Positions 20,396 through 29,621 of a stretch of DNA of 64,000 bases are shown here, piece after piece. A model generated the notes under the pieces. It had not been told where the DNA came from and searched no databases. It saw nothing but the letters and a program-made list of their open reading frames with translations. The stretch's first letter is position 1; each line of letters starts with the position of its first letter. Source of the stretch: Pseudomonas vancouverensis (GTDB lineage: Bacteria; Pseudomonadota; Gammaproteobacteria; Pseudomonadales; Pseudomonadaceae); the NCBI RefSeq assembly GCF_004348895.1, contig NZ_RRZK01000007.1, positions 434,001-498,000 of the forward strand, written 5' to 3'. The position numbers were made by a program, and so were the translations under genes.

Positions 20396-20776
20396 ATGAC
20401 CAAGACCGTTATCACCAGCGACAAGGCCCCAGCCGCCATCGGTACTTACTCCCAGGCGATCAAGGCTGGCAACACTGTCTACATGTCGGGCCAGATTCCC
20501 CTGGACCCGAAAACCATGGAACTGGTTGAAGGCTTCGAAGCCCAGACCGTCCAGGTGTTCGAGAACCTCAAGGCCGTGGCTGAAGCCGCCGGCGGTTCGT
20601 TCAAGGACATCGTCAAGCTGAACATCTTCCTCACCGACCTGAGCCACTTCGCCAAGGTCAATGAGATCATGGGCAAGTACTTCGATCAGCCTTACCCAGC
20701 CCGCGCCGCCATCGGCGTTGCCGCCCTGCCGAAGGGTTCGCAGGTTGAAATGGATGCCATCCTGGTCATCGAGTAA
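20396..20776 (+). CDS. ridA: RidA family enamine/imine deaminase
   Basis: A 126-residue trimeric protein of the YjgF/RidA family, hydrolysing the reactive 2-aminoacrylate-type enamines released by PLP enzymes. Family motifs: [20 protein letters not shown] near the N-terminus, and the C-terminal [20 protein letters not shown], which contains the conserved catalytic Arg of true RidA. It follows spoT by 24 bases with an ACAAGGAG site, so it is probably cotranscribed. Confidence 0.95.
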   Translation: MTKTVITSDKAPAAIGTYSQAIKAGNTVYMSGQIPLDPKTMELVEGFEAQTVQVFENLKAVAEAAGGSFKDIVKLNIFLTDLSHFAKVNEIMGKYFDQPYPARAAIGVAALPKGSQVEMDAILVIE

Positions 20777-20843
20777 TGCGTACGGCGCAGCCCCGGGCTG
20801 CGCCGACTGCTCTGCTGTAAAGAAAGCTTGAAAGGATTCCACC

Positions 20844-21584
20844 ATGCGCAAAGCGCTTGCTCTCTCGCTGCTCGCCCTGTTCCTGGGCGGATGTGCCAGC
20901 AACCCTGCCGATCGTGATATCAGTGGCACCTGGATCAACCAGGTGGCAATCGATGCGGCATCCAAAGGTGTCCCCCTGCGCGAAGCGCTCCAGACCTATG
21001 GCCCGAACCTGGAATGGGACGTCAACACCAAGGCCGGTCAGGCCCGCTACACCAACGGTTTTGAAAATGTCGAAGGCAAGCTACTGGGCGAAGAGTCCGG
21101 CGCCTGGAAAGTCGACTTTTATGGCAGCTCCAGCAGTGAGCTGAAGCGTGATGGCAAACAACTGAGCCAGTCCGCCACCGAGAATGAAGCGGCACAAGTC
21201 TTCGACCGCGCACTGATTCCGGTACCGGAAGGTGCGCCGATTGGCGCCAGCTTTGAGCGCGCGCTGTATTCCGCCTACATGGGTGGCAGCTGGAAAATCC
21301 TCAGCGGCCCGGGCGAAGGCAATACCGTGCAGTTCCAGGCTGACGGCCAGGTGACCGGTCTGCCAGACAGTGATCGCTACGCCCTGTGCCTGGCGGGCGA
21401 TTGCGCCTCCATGAGCGGCGGCAACGACAACATGTGGCTGCAATTCAACGGCCAGGGCAGCCCCTGGATCTTCACTCGCAAGGGCAAAGAGCTGGAGATC
21501 TTCCAGGCGGTGAACAGAGCGCAGGCGGATGAAATGCCTTCGTTCATGCCAGGTGAGCGCAAGTGGTTGCTGGAAAAACAGTAA
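20844..21584 (+). CDS. putative outer-membrane lipoprotein
   Basis: A 246-residue protein with a lipoprotein signal peptide, MRKALALSLLALFLGGCAS, with the lipobox LGGC and Cys17 as the lipidated residue. Residue 18 is Ala and 19 Ser, so an outer-membrane location is expected by the +2 rule. The rest has no recognised enzymatic motif. It includes DISGTWINQVAIDAASKGV and a C-terminal beta-rich region. The P. aeruginosa counterpart is a hypothetical protein in the same position after ridA. Function unknown. Confidence 0.8.
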   Translation: MRKALALSLLALFLGGCASNPADRDISGTWINQVAIDAASKGVPLREALQTYGPNLEWDVNTKAGQARYTNGFENVEGKLLGEESGAWKVDFYGSSSSELKRDGKQLSQSATENEAAQVFDRALIPVPEGAPIGASFERALYSAYMGGSWKILSGPGEGNTVQFQADGQVTGLPDSDRYALCLAGDCASMSGGNDNMWLQFNGQGSPWIFTRKGKELEIFQAVNRAQADEMPSFMPGERKWLLEKQ

Positions 21585-21609
21585 ACATGCGCTTTCGGCA
21601 CTGAAACAA

Positions 21610-21629
21610 TGTGGGAGCTCGCTCCCACA
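21610..21629. repeat. compact REP palindrome
   Basis: TGTGGGAGC followed directly by TC and GCTCCCACA gives an almost loop-free 20-base palindrome between two convergent genes. It may also act as a transcriptional stop. Confidence 0.8.
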
Positions 21630-21651
21630 TGTGTTTTTCGGTGATTGATCG

Positions 21652-22509
21652 TCAGCTTTTCGCTTCCAGCACCGCCGCATACCCCTCGCGAAAACTTGGA
21701 TAGGTCGGCTTCCAGCCCAAGGCCTTCGTCCGTGCATTACTGCAACGCTTGCTGCCCGTGCGACGCACGCTCGCGTCTTCTGCCCATTCCGTGACGCCCA
21801 GATACCCACGCAACCAATCCACCACATCCGCCAGCGCTGCGGGCTCATCGTCGACACCGATGTAGTAGTTATCCAGCGCGGCACCCTGCCGATCCGCCTC
21901 AAGCAGAAACGCCAACAATCCGGCTGCATCGTCGGCATGAATGCGGTTGGCGTACAACGGCGGGTCAACCACCACGCGATAACCCTGACGCACCTGGGTC
22001 AGCAGCCATTCACGGCCCGGACCGTAGATGCCGGTCAAACGCACCACGCTGGCCGGAATACCGCTTTTGAGCGCAACCTGCTCGGCTTCGAGCATCACTT
22101 GCCCCGAATAACCCGAAGCCTGGGTCGGTGACGTCTCGTCGACCCACTCGCCGTTCTTCTGCCCATAAACACTGCTGCTGGAAACGAACAGCAGCCGGCT
22201 GGGCTCCTGTCCGTAGTCGCTCAGCCACTCAAGCACGTGCTCCAGCCCCTGCACATAAGCGGCACGGTAACCGGCTTCATCGTGCACGGTGGCTGCTGCG
22301 CAATACACCACGTAATCCACCGCGCCGATTGGCCAGGTGGCTGGGCACTCCTTGTCGAACAAGTCACCGGCGACCCCGATGACACCCTTTGGCAGGCGCG
22401 AAATATCGCGGCGAAGGCCATGAACCTCCCAGCCTGCAGCCAACAATTGCGTAGCCAGACGGCTGCCGACATCACCACAGCCAGCGATCAAAACAGAAGG
22501 CGCAGACAT
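21652..22509 (-). CDS. NAD-dependent epimerase/dehydratase (YeeZ-like SDR)
   Basis: A 285-residue extended short-chain dehydrogenase. The Rossmann motif GCGDVGSRLA lies near residue 10. SSSSVYGQKNGEWVDE contains the catalytic serine region, but the classical YxxxK is present only in the altered form YSGQVMLEAE. Catalysis is therefore uncertain. Homologues such as E. coli YeeZ are uncharacterised. TAGGAG precedes the ATG at 22509. It is divergent from exbB. Confidence 0.8.
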   Translation of the reverse strand: MSAPSVLIAGCGDVGSRLATQLLAAGWEVHGLRRDISRLPKGVIGVAGDLFDKECPATWPIGAVDYVVYCAAATVHDEAGYRAAYVQGLEHVLEWLSDYGQEPSRLLFVSSSSVYGQKNGEWVDETSPTQASGYSGQVMLEAEQVALKSGIPASVVRLTGIYGPGREWLLTQVRQGYRVVVDPPLYANRIHADDAAGLLAFLLEADRQGAALDNYYIGVDDEPAALADVVDWLRGYLGVTEWAEDASVRRTGSKRCSNARTKALGWKPTYPSFREGYAAVLEAKS

Positions 22510-22697
22510 CAAAAAACTCCTATCGGAAAGCCACAGACTAGCGCCGGCAATAGACGAGCGGCTAGCAATGCAGGAAAAAAAGAGACGCTATTACTTCTGT
22601 TAACAAGAATTACTTGCAATAATGCGTGCCACTTTTGTTCTCGGCCTTCGAGGCCTGGAAGAACATCACCCGTTTTTTTCTCTCAGGTCCGGCCAGC

Positions 22698-23672
22698 ATG
22701 ACACGCAATCAATTCCCCGCTTCGCCAACCAAACGACCTCGCGCCTGGAGCGCGGTGGCCGCCCTGCTTCTCAGCCTGATGCTGGCCCCTGTCGCCGCTT
22801 TCGCTGATGCCCAGGCGCCAGCCACTGCGGCCGCTGCCGCAACGCCCGCTCCGGCCGATCACGCGGCACCGGCCGTGACCCCAACCGCGACCGATCCTGC
22901 TCAGGCAGTGCCGGCAGACGCATTGGGTGAAGAGGTGCCTGAAGTCCTCGAGGCCGACAACACCCTGGGCATGGCCCATGACCTGTCGCCGTGGGGCATG
23001 TACAAGAATGCCGACATCATCGTGAAAATCGTGATGATCGGCCTGGCCATTGCCTCGATCATCACCTGGACCATCTGGATCGCCAAGGGCTTTGAGCTGA
23101 TCGGCGCCAAGCGTCGTCTGCGCGGTGAAATCGCCCAGCTGAAAAAATCCGCTTCTCTCAAGGAAGCCAGCGTCACCGCGGCGAAGGAAGGCACTCTGGC
23201 CAACCTGTTGGTCCATGACGCCCTCGAAGAGATGCGCCTGTCGGTCAACAGCCGCGAAAAAGAAGGCATCAAGGAGCGCGTCAGCTTCCGTCTCGAACGC
23301 CTGGTAGCCGCTTGCGGCCGCAACATGAGCAGCGGCACCGGCGTGCTGGCCACTATCGGCTCCACCGCGCCCTTCGTCGGCCTGTTCGGCACCGTGTGGG
23401 GCATCATGAACAGCTTCATCGGCATCGCCAAAACCCAGACCACCAACCTCGCCGTCGTCGCCCCCGGTATCGCCGAAGCCTTGCTGGCAACTGCACTGGG
23501 TCTGGTTGCAGCGATTCCAGCGGTCGTGATCTACAACGTCTTCGCCCGCTCCATCGCCGGTTACAAGGCCCAGGTGTCCGACGCGTCGGCGCAGGTTCTG
23601 CTGCTGGTCAGCCGTGACCTCGACCACCAGCCTGAGCGCAGCTCGCAACCGCACATGGTGAAAGTGGGGTAA
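22698..23672 (+). CDS. exbB: TonB-system biopolymer transport protein ExbB
   Basis: A 324-residue inner-membrane proton-channel subunit that energises TonB. It is longer than E. coli ExbB (244). The first 37 residues look like a cleaved signal peptide, followed by an Ala/Pro-rich periplasmic linker (about residues 38-90), which is the known Pseudomonas-type extension. The core has three membrane segments, with GVLATIGSTAPFVGLFGTVWGI and GLVAAIPAVVIYN typical of MotA/TolQ/ExbB. I chose the ATG at 22698. Upstream DNA is AT-rich but holds no convincing Fur box to my eye. It is the first gene of exbB-exbD-tonB. Confidence 0.95.
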   Translation: MTRNQFPASPTKRPRAWSAVAALLLSLMLAPVAAFADAQAPATAAAAATPAPADHAAPAVTPTATDPAQAVPADALGEEVPEVLEADNTLGMAHDLSPWGMYKNADIIVKIVMIGLAIASIITWTIWIAKGFELIGAKRRLRGEIAQLKKSASLKEASVTAAKEGTLANLLVHDALEEMRLSVNSREKEGIKERVSFRLERLVAACGRNMSSGTGVLATIGSTAPFVGLFGTVWGIMNSFIGIAKTQTTNLAVVAPGIAEALLATALGLVAAIPAVVIYNVFARSIAGYKAQVSDASAQVLLLVSRDLDHQPERSSQPHMVKVG

Positions 23673-23678
23673 TCGGCC

Positions 23679-24107
23679 ATGGGCCTGCATTTGAAAGAAG
23701 GGGCAGACGACGATCTGTCCGAAAACCACGAAATCAACGTCACGCCATTCATCGACGTAATGCTGGTGTTGTTGATCATCTTCATGGTGGCCGCCCCGCT
23801 GGCCACTGTGGACATCAAGGTTGACCTGCCCGCCTCGACCGCCAAACCGGCGCCGCGGCCGGAGAAGCCGGTGTTCCTCAGCGTCAAGGCTGACCAACGC
23901 CTGTTCCTCGGCGAAGAAGAAGTGAAAGCCGAAGCCCTCGGCGCCACCCTCGACGCCAAGACCCAGGGCAAGAAAGACACGACGATCTTCTTCCAGGCCG
24001 ATAAAGGCGTGGACTACGGCGACCTGATGAGCGTGATGGACAATCTGCGTTCCGCCGGATACCTGAAGGTGGGTCTGGTCGGTCTCGAGTCGGCAGTCAA
24101 GAAATGA
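23679..24107 (+). CDS. exbD: TonB-system biopolymer transport protein ExbD
   Basis: A 142-residue protein with one membrane segment (VTPFIDVMLVLLIIFMVAAP, residues about 22-41). It contains the invariant Asp, here in FIDVML, that is essential for proton coupling, followed by a periplasmic domain. It starts 6 bases after exbB and its stop codon overlaps the tonB start by four bases (ATGA), so the three proteins are translationally coupled. Confidence 0.96.
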   Translation: MGLHLKEGADDDLSENHEINVTPFIDVMLVLLIIFMVAAPLATVDIKVDLPASTAKPAPRPEKPVFLSVKADQRLFLGEEEVKAEALGATLDAKTQGKKDTTIFFQADKGVDYGDLMSVMDNLRSAGYLKVGLVGLESAVKK

Positions 24108-24853
24108 TCACGACGCGCCATAAGCTGACGCGTTACAGCGGTAGCCTGGCAATCGTGCTGGGTGTTCACGCGCTGGCCATTGCGCTGGCGTTGAACTGGA
24201 CTGCCCGTCCGCCCATCGAGTTGCCGCCTCAGGCAATGATGGTCGAACTGGCGCCGGTTCCGGCCCCGCCACCGCCTGCTCCGCCGAAAGTCGTCACCCC
24301 GCCGCAGCCACCGGCTCCGGTTGAAGAACTGCCGATTCCGAAGCTCGCCGAAGCGCCGAAAGCCGAAATTGCCGTGCCCAAGCCGGTCAAACCCAAGCCC
24401 AAGCCTCAGCCGCCCAAACCGGTAGAAAAGAAGCCTGATCCGCCGAAGGAAAAACCCTCGGAAGAGAAGCCTGCCGATACCCAGCCGACGCAGGCACCGA
24501 CGGAGAAATCCGCCCAGCCGGCACCCGGCCCGTCGCCAGCGCAACTGGCGGCCAAGGCCAGCTGGCAAGGCACACTGCTTGCGCACCTGCAGAAGTACAA
24601 AAAGTACCCTGCCAGTGCCCAGGCGCGGGGCAAGGAAGGCATGAACCGTCTGCGCTTCGTGGTGGACGGCGAAGGCAACGTGTTGTCGTTCGAACTGGTG
24701 GGCGCTTCCGGCACTGCCGATCTGGACCGGGCTACCCTGGAAATGATCCGCCGCGCCCAGCCGCTGCCCAAGCCGCCAGCCGACATGCTGACTAACGGCT
24801 CGATCGAAATTGTTGCACCGTTTGTTTATTCGCTGGAGAAACGCCGGCGTTGA
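24104..24853 (+). CDS. tonB: energy transducer TonB
   Basis: A 249-residue protein. Residues about 13-31 are the membrane anchor containing the H residue of the TonB SHLS-like motif (GVHALAIAL). A long Pro/Lys/Glu-rich periplasmic spacer occupies residues about 45-145, with PKPKPQPPKPVEKKPDPPKE-type repeats. The C-terminal beta domain (KYPASAQARGKEGMNRLRFV through EIVAPFVYSLEKRR) contacts TonB boxes of outer-membrane receptors. It transmits proton-motive force for siderophore and vitamin B12 uptake. It overlaps exbD. Confidence 0.96.
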   Translation: MITTRHKLTRYSGSLAIVLGVHALAIALALNWTARPPIELPPQAMMVELAPVPAPPPPAPPKVVTPPQPPAPVEELPIPKLAEAPKAEIAVPKPVKPKPKPQPPKPVEKKPDPPKEKPSEEKPADTQPTQAPTEKSAQPAPGPSPAQLAAKASWQGTLLAHLQKYKKYPASAQARGKEGMNRLRFVVDGEGNVLSFELVGASGTADLDRATLEMIRRAQPLPKPPADMLTNGSIEIVAPFVYSLEKRRR

Positions 24854-24889
24854 TCAACCGGCGCTCACAAAGGTCATGCTGCACCCCTG

Positions 24890-24913
24890 AAAGGCACCGA
24901 AAGGTGCCTTTTG
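24890..24913 (+). terminator. terminator of exbB-exbD-tonB
   Basis: AAAGGCACC, GAAA loop and GGTGCCTTTT: an 8-9 bp stem 37 bases after tonB with a short T run. Confidence 0.85.
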
Positions 24914-25030
24914 CTCATCTGCCAGCGGCAAACCGGCATTACCCGGTGTCGCCCTGCACGTTCAGTCTGATAACGTGCGTCTATCGATTGCAGCCGGTAT
25001 GCTTGGCTCGCAAACTCATGGACGCCTGCT

Positions 25031-25960
25031 ATGACCCTCACAGAATTACGCTACATCGTCACCCTCGCCCAAGAGCAGCATTTCGGCCATGCGGCCGAGC
25101 GTTGCCACGTCAGTCAGCCGACCCTGTCGGTGGGCGTGAAAAAGCTTGAAGACGAACTCGGTGTGCTGATTTTTGAGCGCAGCAAAAGCGCCGTGCGCCT
25201 GACCCCGGTTGGCGAAGGCATCGTCGCCCAGGCGCAAAAGGTCCTGGAGCAGGCCCAGGGCATCCGCGAGCTGGCCCAGGCCGGCAAGAACCAGCTGACC
25301 GCGCCGCTGAAAGTCGGCGCGATCTACACCGTCGGGCCGTACCTGTTCCCGCACCTGATTCCGCAACTGCACCGGGTCGCCCCGCAGATGCCGTTGTACA
25401 TCGAAGAAAACTTCACCCACGTGCTGCGCGACAAACTGCGCAACGGCGAACTCGACGCAATCATCATCGCCCTGCCGTTCAGCGAAGCCGATGTACTGAC
25501 CCTGCAGCTCTACGACGAGCCGTTCTACGTGCTGATGCCGGCCCAACACCCTTGGACACAGAAAGAGTCCATCGACGCCAGCCTGCTCAACGACAAGAGC
25601 CTGCTGCTGCTCGGCGAAGGCCACTGCTTCCGCGATCAGGTGTTGGAAGCGTGCCCGACCCTGACCAAAGGCAATGACGGCGCCAAGCACACCACGGTGG
25701 AATCCAGCTCCCTGGAAACCATTCGCCACATGGTTGCGTCCGGCCTCGGCATCTCGATCCTGCCGCTGTCGGCGGTCGACAGCCATCACTACGCCCCCGG
25801 CGTGATTGAAGTGCGACCTTTGTCGGCGCCAACGCCTTATCGCACCGTGGCCATTGCCTGGCGCGCCAGCTTCCCGCGTCCGAAAGCGATCGAAATTCTC
25901 GCCGACTCCATTCGCCTGTGCTCGGTGGCCAAGCCCGCGGCACCGGTGGCTGCCGGTTAA
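25031..25960 (+). CDS. oxyR: hydrogen peroxide-inducible LysR regulator OxyR
   Basis: A 309-residue LysR-type regulator. The N-terminal helix-turn-helix is TLAQEQHFGHAAERCHVSQP followed by TLSVGVKKLEDELG. The peroxide-sensing pair is exactly at Cys199 (GEGHCF) and Cys208 (EACPTL), matching the E. coli OxyR numbering, so a disulfide switch is expected. It activates catalase and alkyl hydroperoxide reductase genes in relatives. recG starts 9 bases later and is probably cotranscribed, as in P. aeruginosa and P. putida. Confidence 0.97.
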   Translation: MTLTELRYIVTLAQEQHFGHAAERCHVSQPTLSVGVKKLEDELGVLIFERSKSAVRLTPVGEGIVAQAQKVLEQAQGIRELAQAGKNQLTAPLKVGAIYTVGPYLFPHLIPQLHRVAPQMPLYIEENFTHVLRDKLRNGELDAIIIALPFSEADVLTLQLYDEPFYVLMPAQHPWTQKESIDASLLNDKSLLLLGEGHCFRDQVLEACPTLTKGNDGAKHTTVESSSLETIRHMVASGLGISILPLSAVDSHHYAPGVIEVRPLSAPTPYRTVAIAWRASFPRPKAIEILADSIRLCSVAKPAAPVAAG

Positions 25961-25969
25961 GCCGTTGTC

Positions 25970-28045
25970 ATGAGCGAGTTGTCGCAAGTGCCGGTCACGG
26001 CACTCAAGGGTGTTGGCGAAGCCATGGCCGAGAAACTGGCCAAGGTTGGCCTGGAGAACCTCCAGGACGTGCTGTTTCATCTGCCCCTGCGCTATCAGGA
26101 CCGCACCCGCGTGGTGCCGATCGGTGCACTGCGGCCGGGTCAGGATGCGGTCATCGAAGGCACCGTCAGCGGTGCCGACGTGGTCATGGGCCGTCGGCGC
26201 AGCCTGGTGGTGCGCTTGCAGGACGGCACTGGCGGGCTCAGCCTGCGCTTCTATCACTTCAGCAATGCGCAGAAAGAAGGCCTGAAACGCGGCACACGCA
26301 TTCGTTGCTACGGTGAGGCGCGGCCCGGCGCTTCGGGGCTGGAAATCTACCACCCGGAATACCGCGCCATCACCGGCGACGAGCCGCCGCCCGTGGATGA
26401 AACCCTGACCCCGGTCTACCCGCTCACCGAAGGCCTGACCCAACAGCGCTTGCGCCAGTTGTGCATGCAGACCCTCACCCTGCTCGGCCCGAGCAGCCTG
26501 CCCGACTGGCTGCCCAAAGAGTTGGCCCGCGACTATCAACTGGCGCCGCTGGCCGACGCGATCCGCTACCTGCACAACCCGCCCGCCGATGCCGACGTCG
26601 ATGAACTGGCCCTCGGTCATCACTGGGCACAGCACCGCCTGGCTTTCGAAGAACTGCTGACCCACCAACTGTCACAACAGCGCCTGCGTGAAAGCATGCG
26701 CTCGCTGCGCGCACCGGCCATGCCCAAAGCCACGCAACTTCCGGCTAAATACCTGGCCAATCTCGGCTTCAACCCGACGGGCGCGCAGCAACGGGTCGGC
26801 AACGAAATCGCCTACGACCTCAGCCAGCACGAGCCAATGCTGCGGCTGATCCAGGGCGATGTGGGCGCCGGTAAAACCGTGGTCGCCGCCCTCGCTGCGC
26901 TGCAAGCGCTGGAAGCCGGTTATCAGGTCGCCCTGATGGCGCCCACCGAGATTCTTGCCGAACAACACTTCATCACCTTCAAGCGCTGGCTCGAACCGCT
27001 GGGCATCGAAGTCGCCTGGCTAGCCGGCAAGCTCAAGGGCAAGAACCGCGTCGCCGCGCTGGATCAGATCGCCAGCGGCACCCCCATGGTGGTCGGCACC
27101 CACGCGCTGTTCCAGGACGAAGTGCAGTTCAAGAACCTGGCCCTGGTGATCATCGACGAGCAGCATCGATTCGGCGTGCAGCAACGCCTGGCCTTGCGCC
27201 AGAAAGGCGTGGGCGGACGCATGTGCCCGCACCAGCTGATCATGACCGCGACACCCATTCCGCGCACCCTGGCCATGAGCGCCTACGCCGATCTCGACAC
27301 CTCGATCCTCGACGAACTGCCGCCCGGTCGAACGCCGGTCAATACCGTGCTGATCACCGACACCCGGCGCGTCGAAGTCATCGAACGGGTGCGCAGCGCC
27401 TGTGCCGAAGGGCGCCAGGCCTATTGGGTGTGCACCCTGATCGAAGAGTCGGAAGAGCTGACCTGCCAGGCCGCCGAGACCACCTATGAAGACCTCACCG
27501 CCGCCCTCGGCGAACTGAAGGTCGGGCTGATCCACGGGCGTATGAAGCCTGCGGAAAAAGCGGCGGTGATGGCCGAGTTCAAGGCCGGCAACCTGCAGCT
27601 GCTGGTGGCCACCACCGTGATCGAGGTGGGTGTGGATGTGCCCAACGCCAGCCTGATGATCATCGAGAACCCGGAGCGCCTGGGCCTGGCGCAGCTGCAC
27701 CAGTTGCGTGGTCGAGTCGGCCGTGGCAGCGCGGTCAGCCATTGCGTGCTGCTCTACCATCCGCCGCTGTCGCAGATCGGTCGGCAACGCCTGGGCATCA
27801 TGCGTGAAACCAACGACGGTTTTGTCATCGCCGAGAAGGACCTGGAGCTGCGTGGCCCCGGCGAAATGCTCGGCACACGGCAAACCGGCCTGCTGCAATT
27901 CAAGGTCGCCGACCTGATGCGCGATGCCGATTTACTGCCCGCTGTACGCGATGCCGCCCAGGCGTTACTCGAGCGCTGGCCGACCCATGTCAGCCCGCTG
28001 CTCGACCGCTGGCTGCGCCATGGCCAGCAATACGGCCAAGTGTGA
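25970..28045 (+). CDS. recG: ATP-dependent DNA helicase RecG
   Basis: A 691-residue branch-migration helicase that rewinds and reverses stalled forks. The N-terminal wedge/OB domain occupies residues about 1-250. The helicase core carries Walker A GDVGAGKT at about 296-303 and the DExH box DEQHRFG at about 396-402. TATPIPRTLA (motif III), GVDVPNAS and QLHQLRGRVGRG (motifs V-VI) follow, with the C-terminal TRG/wedge contact region. Normal length (E. coli 693). It follows oxyR by 9 bases. Confidence 0.97.
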   Translation: MSELSQVPVTALKGVGEAMAEKLAKVGLENLQDVLFHLPLRYQDRTRVVPIGALRPGQDAVIEGTVSGADVVMGRRRSLVVRLQDGTGGLSLRFYHFSNAQKEGLKRGTRIRCYGEARPGASGLEIYHPEYRAITGDEPPPVDETLTPVYPLTEGLTQQRLRQLCMQTLTLLGPSSLPDWLPKELARDYQLAPLADAIRYLHNPPADADVDELALGHHWAQHRLAFEELLTHQLSQQRLRESMRSLRAPAMPKATQLPAKYLANLGFNPTGAQQRVGNEIAYDLSQHEPMLRLIQGDVGAGKTVVAALAALQALEAGYQVALMAPTEILAEQHFITFKRWLEPLGIEVAWLAGKLKGKNRVAALDQIASGTPMVVGTHALFQDEVQFKNLALVIIDEQHRFGVQQRLALRQKGVGGRMCPHQLIMTATPIPRTLAMSAYADLDTSILDELPPGRTPVNTVLITDTRRVEVIERVRSACAEGRQAYWVCTLIEESEELTCQAAETTYEDLTAALGELKVGLIHGRMKPAEKAAVMAEFKAGNLQLLVATTVIEVGVDVPNASLMIIENPERLGLAQLHQLRGRVGRGSAVSHCVLLYHPPLSQIGRQRLGIMRETNDGFVIAEKDLELRGPGEMLGTRQTGLLQFKVADLMRDADLLPAVRDAAQALLERWPTHVSPLLDRWLRHGQQYGQV

Positions 28046-28123
28046 AATGCGTCACAGTTTCAGAAGCGTACCCCCAAGCAAGCTGGTTATACTCCTGCAA
28101 TTGTTTTAGCCCGGATACAGACT

Positions 28124-29524
28124 ATGACCGAAGTTGCCTTCGCACCCGCCCCCCCGCACGCTCCGTCGGTTATACGGCTGCTGCTGGGCAAGTTGGGCAT
28201 TGCCTATGAAGAAGTCCTGGACCACCACGGCCTCAATCCCGCACGCAAAGTGCAGGCCGTACTGCTCGACGACAGCGTCGGCGCACTGATGGTGCTGTTC
28301 CCGCAGAGCCAACTGCTGGACCTCAATCGACTCACCGAACTCACCGGCCGCCGCCTCACCGCGGTACCCACCGAGCGCCTGGAAAAGATGCTCGGCAAAC
28401 ACAGCCTGGCGCTGCTGCCCGGCCTGCCGGCGCTGACCAGCTCACCATGCCTCTACGATGAAAGCCTGCTGCGTGAACCGAAAGTGCTGGTCAACTCTGG
28501 CGAACCGGGCGTGCTGCTGGAAATCACCAGCGAAGCCTTCAAGGGCATGCTCAACAAGGCCAGCGCCGCCAACTTCGGCGAGAACCTGAGCAGCATTCGC
28601 CCGAACCTCGACCGCCCCGACGACGACCGCGAGGAAATCACCCAGGCCGTCCAGGCGTTCACCGCGCGCCGCATCCAGCAGCGCCTGGAAGCCACCATCG
28701 AAATTCCGCCACTGGCCGAGACAGCGCAAAAAATCATCAAACTGCGCGTCGACCCCAACGCCACCATCGACGACATCACCGGCGTCGTCGAAACCGACCC
28801 GGCGTTGGCCGCCCAGGTGGTGAGCTGGGCCGCATCCCCGTATTACGCTTCGCCCGGCAAGATCCGCTCGGTCGAAGACGCCATCGTGCGCGTGCTGGGT
28901 TTCGACCTGGTGATCAACCTCGCACTCGGCCTGGCCCTGGGCAAGACCCTGAGCCTGCCCAAAGATCATCCGCAACACGCCACGCCGTACTGGCAGCAGT
29001 CGATCTACACCGCCGCCGTCATCGAAGGCCTGACCCGCGCCATGCCGCGCGCCCAGCGCCCCGAAGCCGGCCTGACCTACCTCGCGGGCCTGTTGCACAA
29101 TTTCGGCTACCTGTTGCTGGCCCACGTGTTCCCACCGCACTTCTCACTGATCTGCCGCCACCTGGAGGTCAACCCGCACCTGTGCCACAGCTTCGTCGAG
29201 CAGCACCTGCTGGGCATCAGCCGTGAACAGATCGGCTCGTGGCTGATGCGCTACTGGGACATGCCCGAAGAGCTGGCCACCGCCCTGCGCTTCCAGAACG
29301 ACCCGGCCTACGACGGCGCCTACGCCGAGTACCCGAACCTGGTGTGCCTGTCGGTACGCCTGCTGCGCAGCCGTGGCATCGGCTCAGGCCCCGACGAAGA
29401 CATCCCCGACGCGCTGCTCGAACGCCTCGGCCTGAGCCGCGAAAAAGCCAACGACGTCGTCAGCAAAGTGCTGGAAGCGGAAGTGCTGCTGCGCGAACTG
29501 GCTTCGCAGTTCAGCCAGGCCTGA
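28124..29524 (+). CDS. YbaK-like domain / HDOD domain fusion protein
   Basis: A 466-residue protein with two parts. Residues about 15-160 resemble the YbaK/ProX aminoacyl-tRNA editing fold (LDHHGLNPARKVQAVLLDDS, QLLDLNRLTELTGRRLTAVP). Residues about 190-420 form an HDOD domain, a degenerate HD-hydrolase output module (IPPLAETAQKIIKLRVDPNA, GLLHNFGYLLLAHVFPPHF). In GLLHNFG the HD metal pair is HN, so hydrolase activity is not expected. Such fusions are common in Pseudomonas after recG; HDOD proteins usually act in signalling. Function unknown. Confidence 0.85.
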   Translation: MTEVAFAPAPPHAPSVIRLLLGKLGIAYEEVLDHHGLNPARKVQAVLLDDSVGALMVLFPQSQLLDLNRLTELTGRRLTAVPTERLEKMLGKHSLALLPGLPALTSSPCLYDESLLREPKVLVNSGEPGVLLEITSEAFKGMLNKASAANFGENLSSIRPNLDRPDDDREEITQAVQAFTARRIQQRLEATIEIPPLAETAQKIIKLRVDPNATIDDITGVVETDPALAAQVVSWAASPYYASPGKIRSVEDAIVRVLGFDLVINLALGLALGKTLSLPKDHPQHATPYWQQSIYTAAVIEGLTRAMPRAQRPEAGLTYLAGLLHNFGYLLLAHVFPPHFSLICRHLEVNPHLCHSFVEQHLLGISREQIGSWLMRYWDMPEELATALRFQNDPAYDGAYAEYPNLVCLSVRLLRSRGIGSGPDEDIPDALLERLGLSREKANDVVSKVLEAEVLLRELASQFSQA

Positions 29525-29534
29525 AAAAACCGCT

Positions 29535-29560
29535 CCCACTGGATACCGGAATCCAGTGGG
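29535..29560. terminator. hairpin between HDOD gene and the SCP2-like gene
   Basis: CCCACTGGAT, a 6-base loop and ATCCAGTGGG give a perfect 10-bp stem in the convergent gap. The tract after it is not U-rich, so it is a weak terminator candidate. Confidence 0.5.
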
Positions 29561-29621
29561 CGCGGCGCTGCTGCGATCCAACCTGCTCGCGATGAATCCA
29601 CCGCAATCGCGCTGAGAAACC

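Noticed and set aside
22580..22640. Possible Fur box before exbB
   Set aside because: The AT-rich stretch around AAGAATTACTTGCAATAAT fits the 6-6-1-6 Fur pattern poorly.
25046..26668. A 540-codon open frame opposite oxyR and recG
   Set aside because: Antisense of oxyR and recG, no conserved residues.
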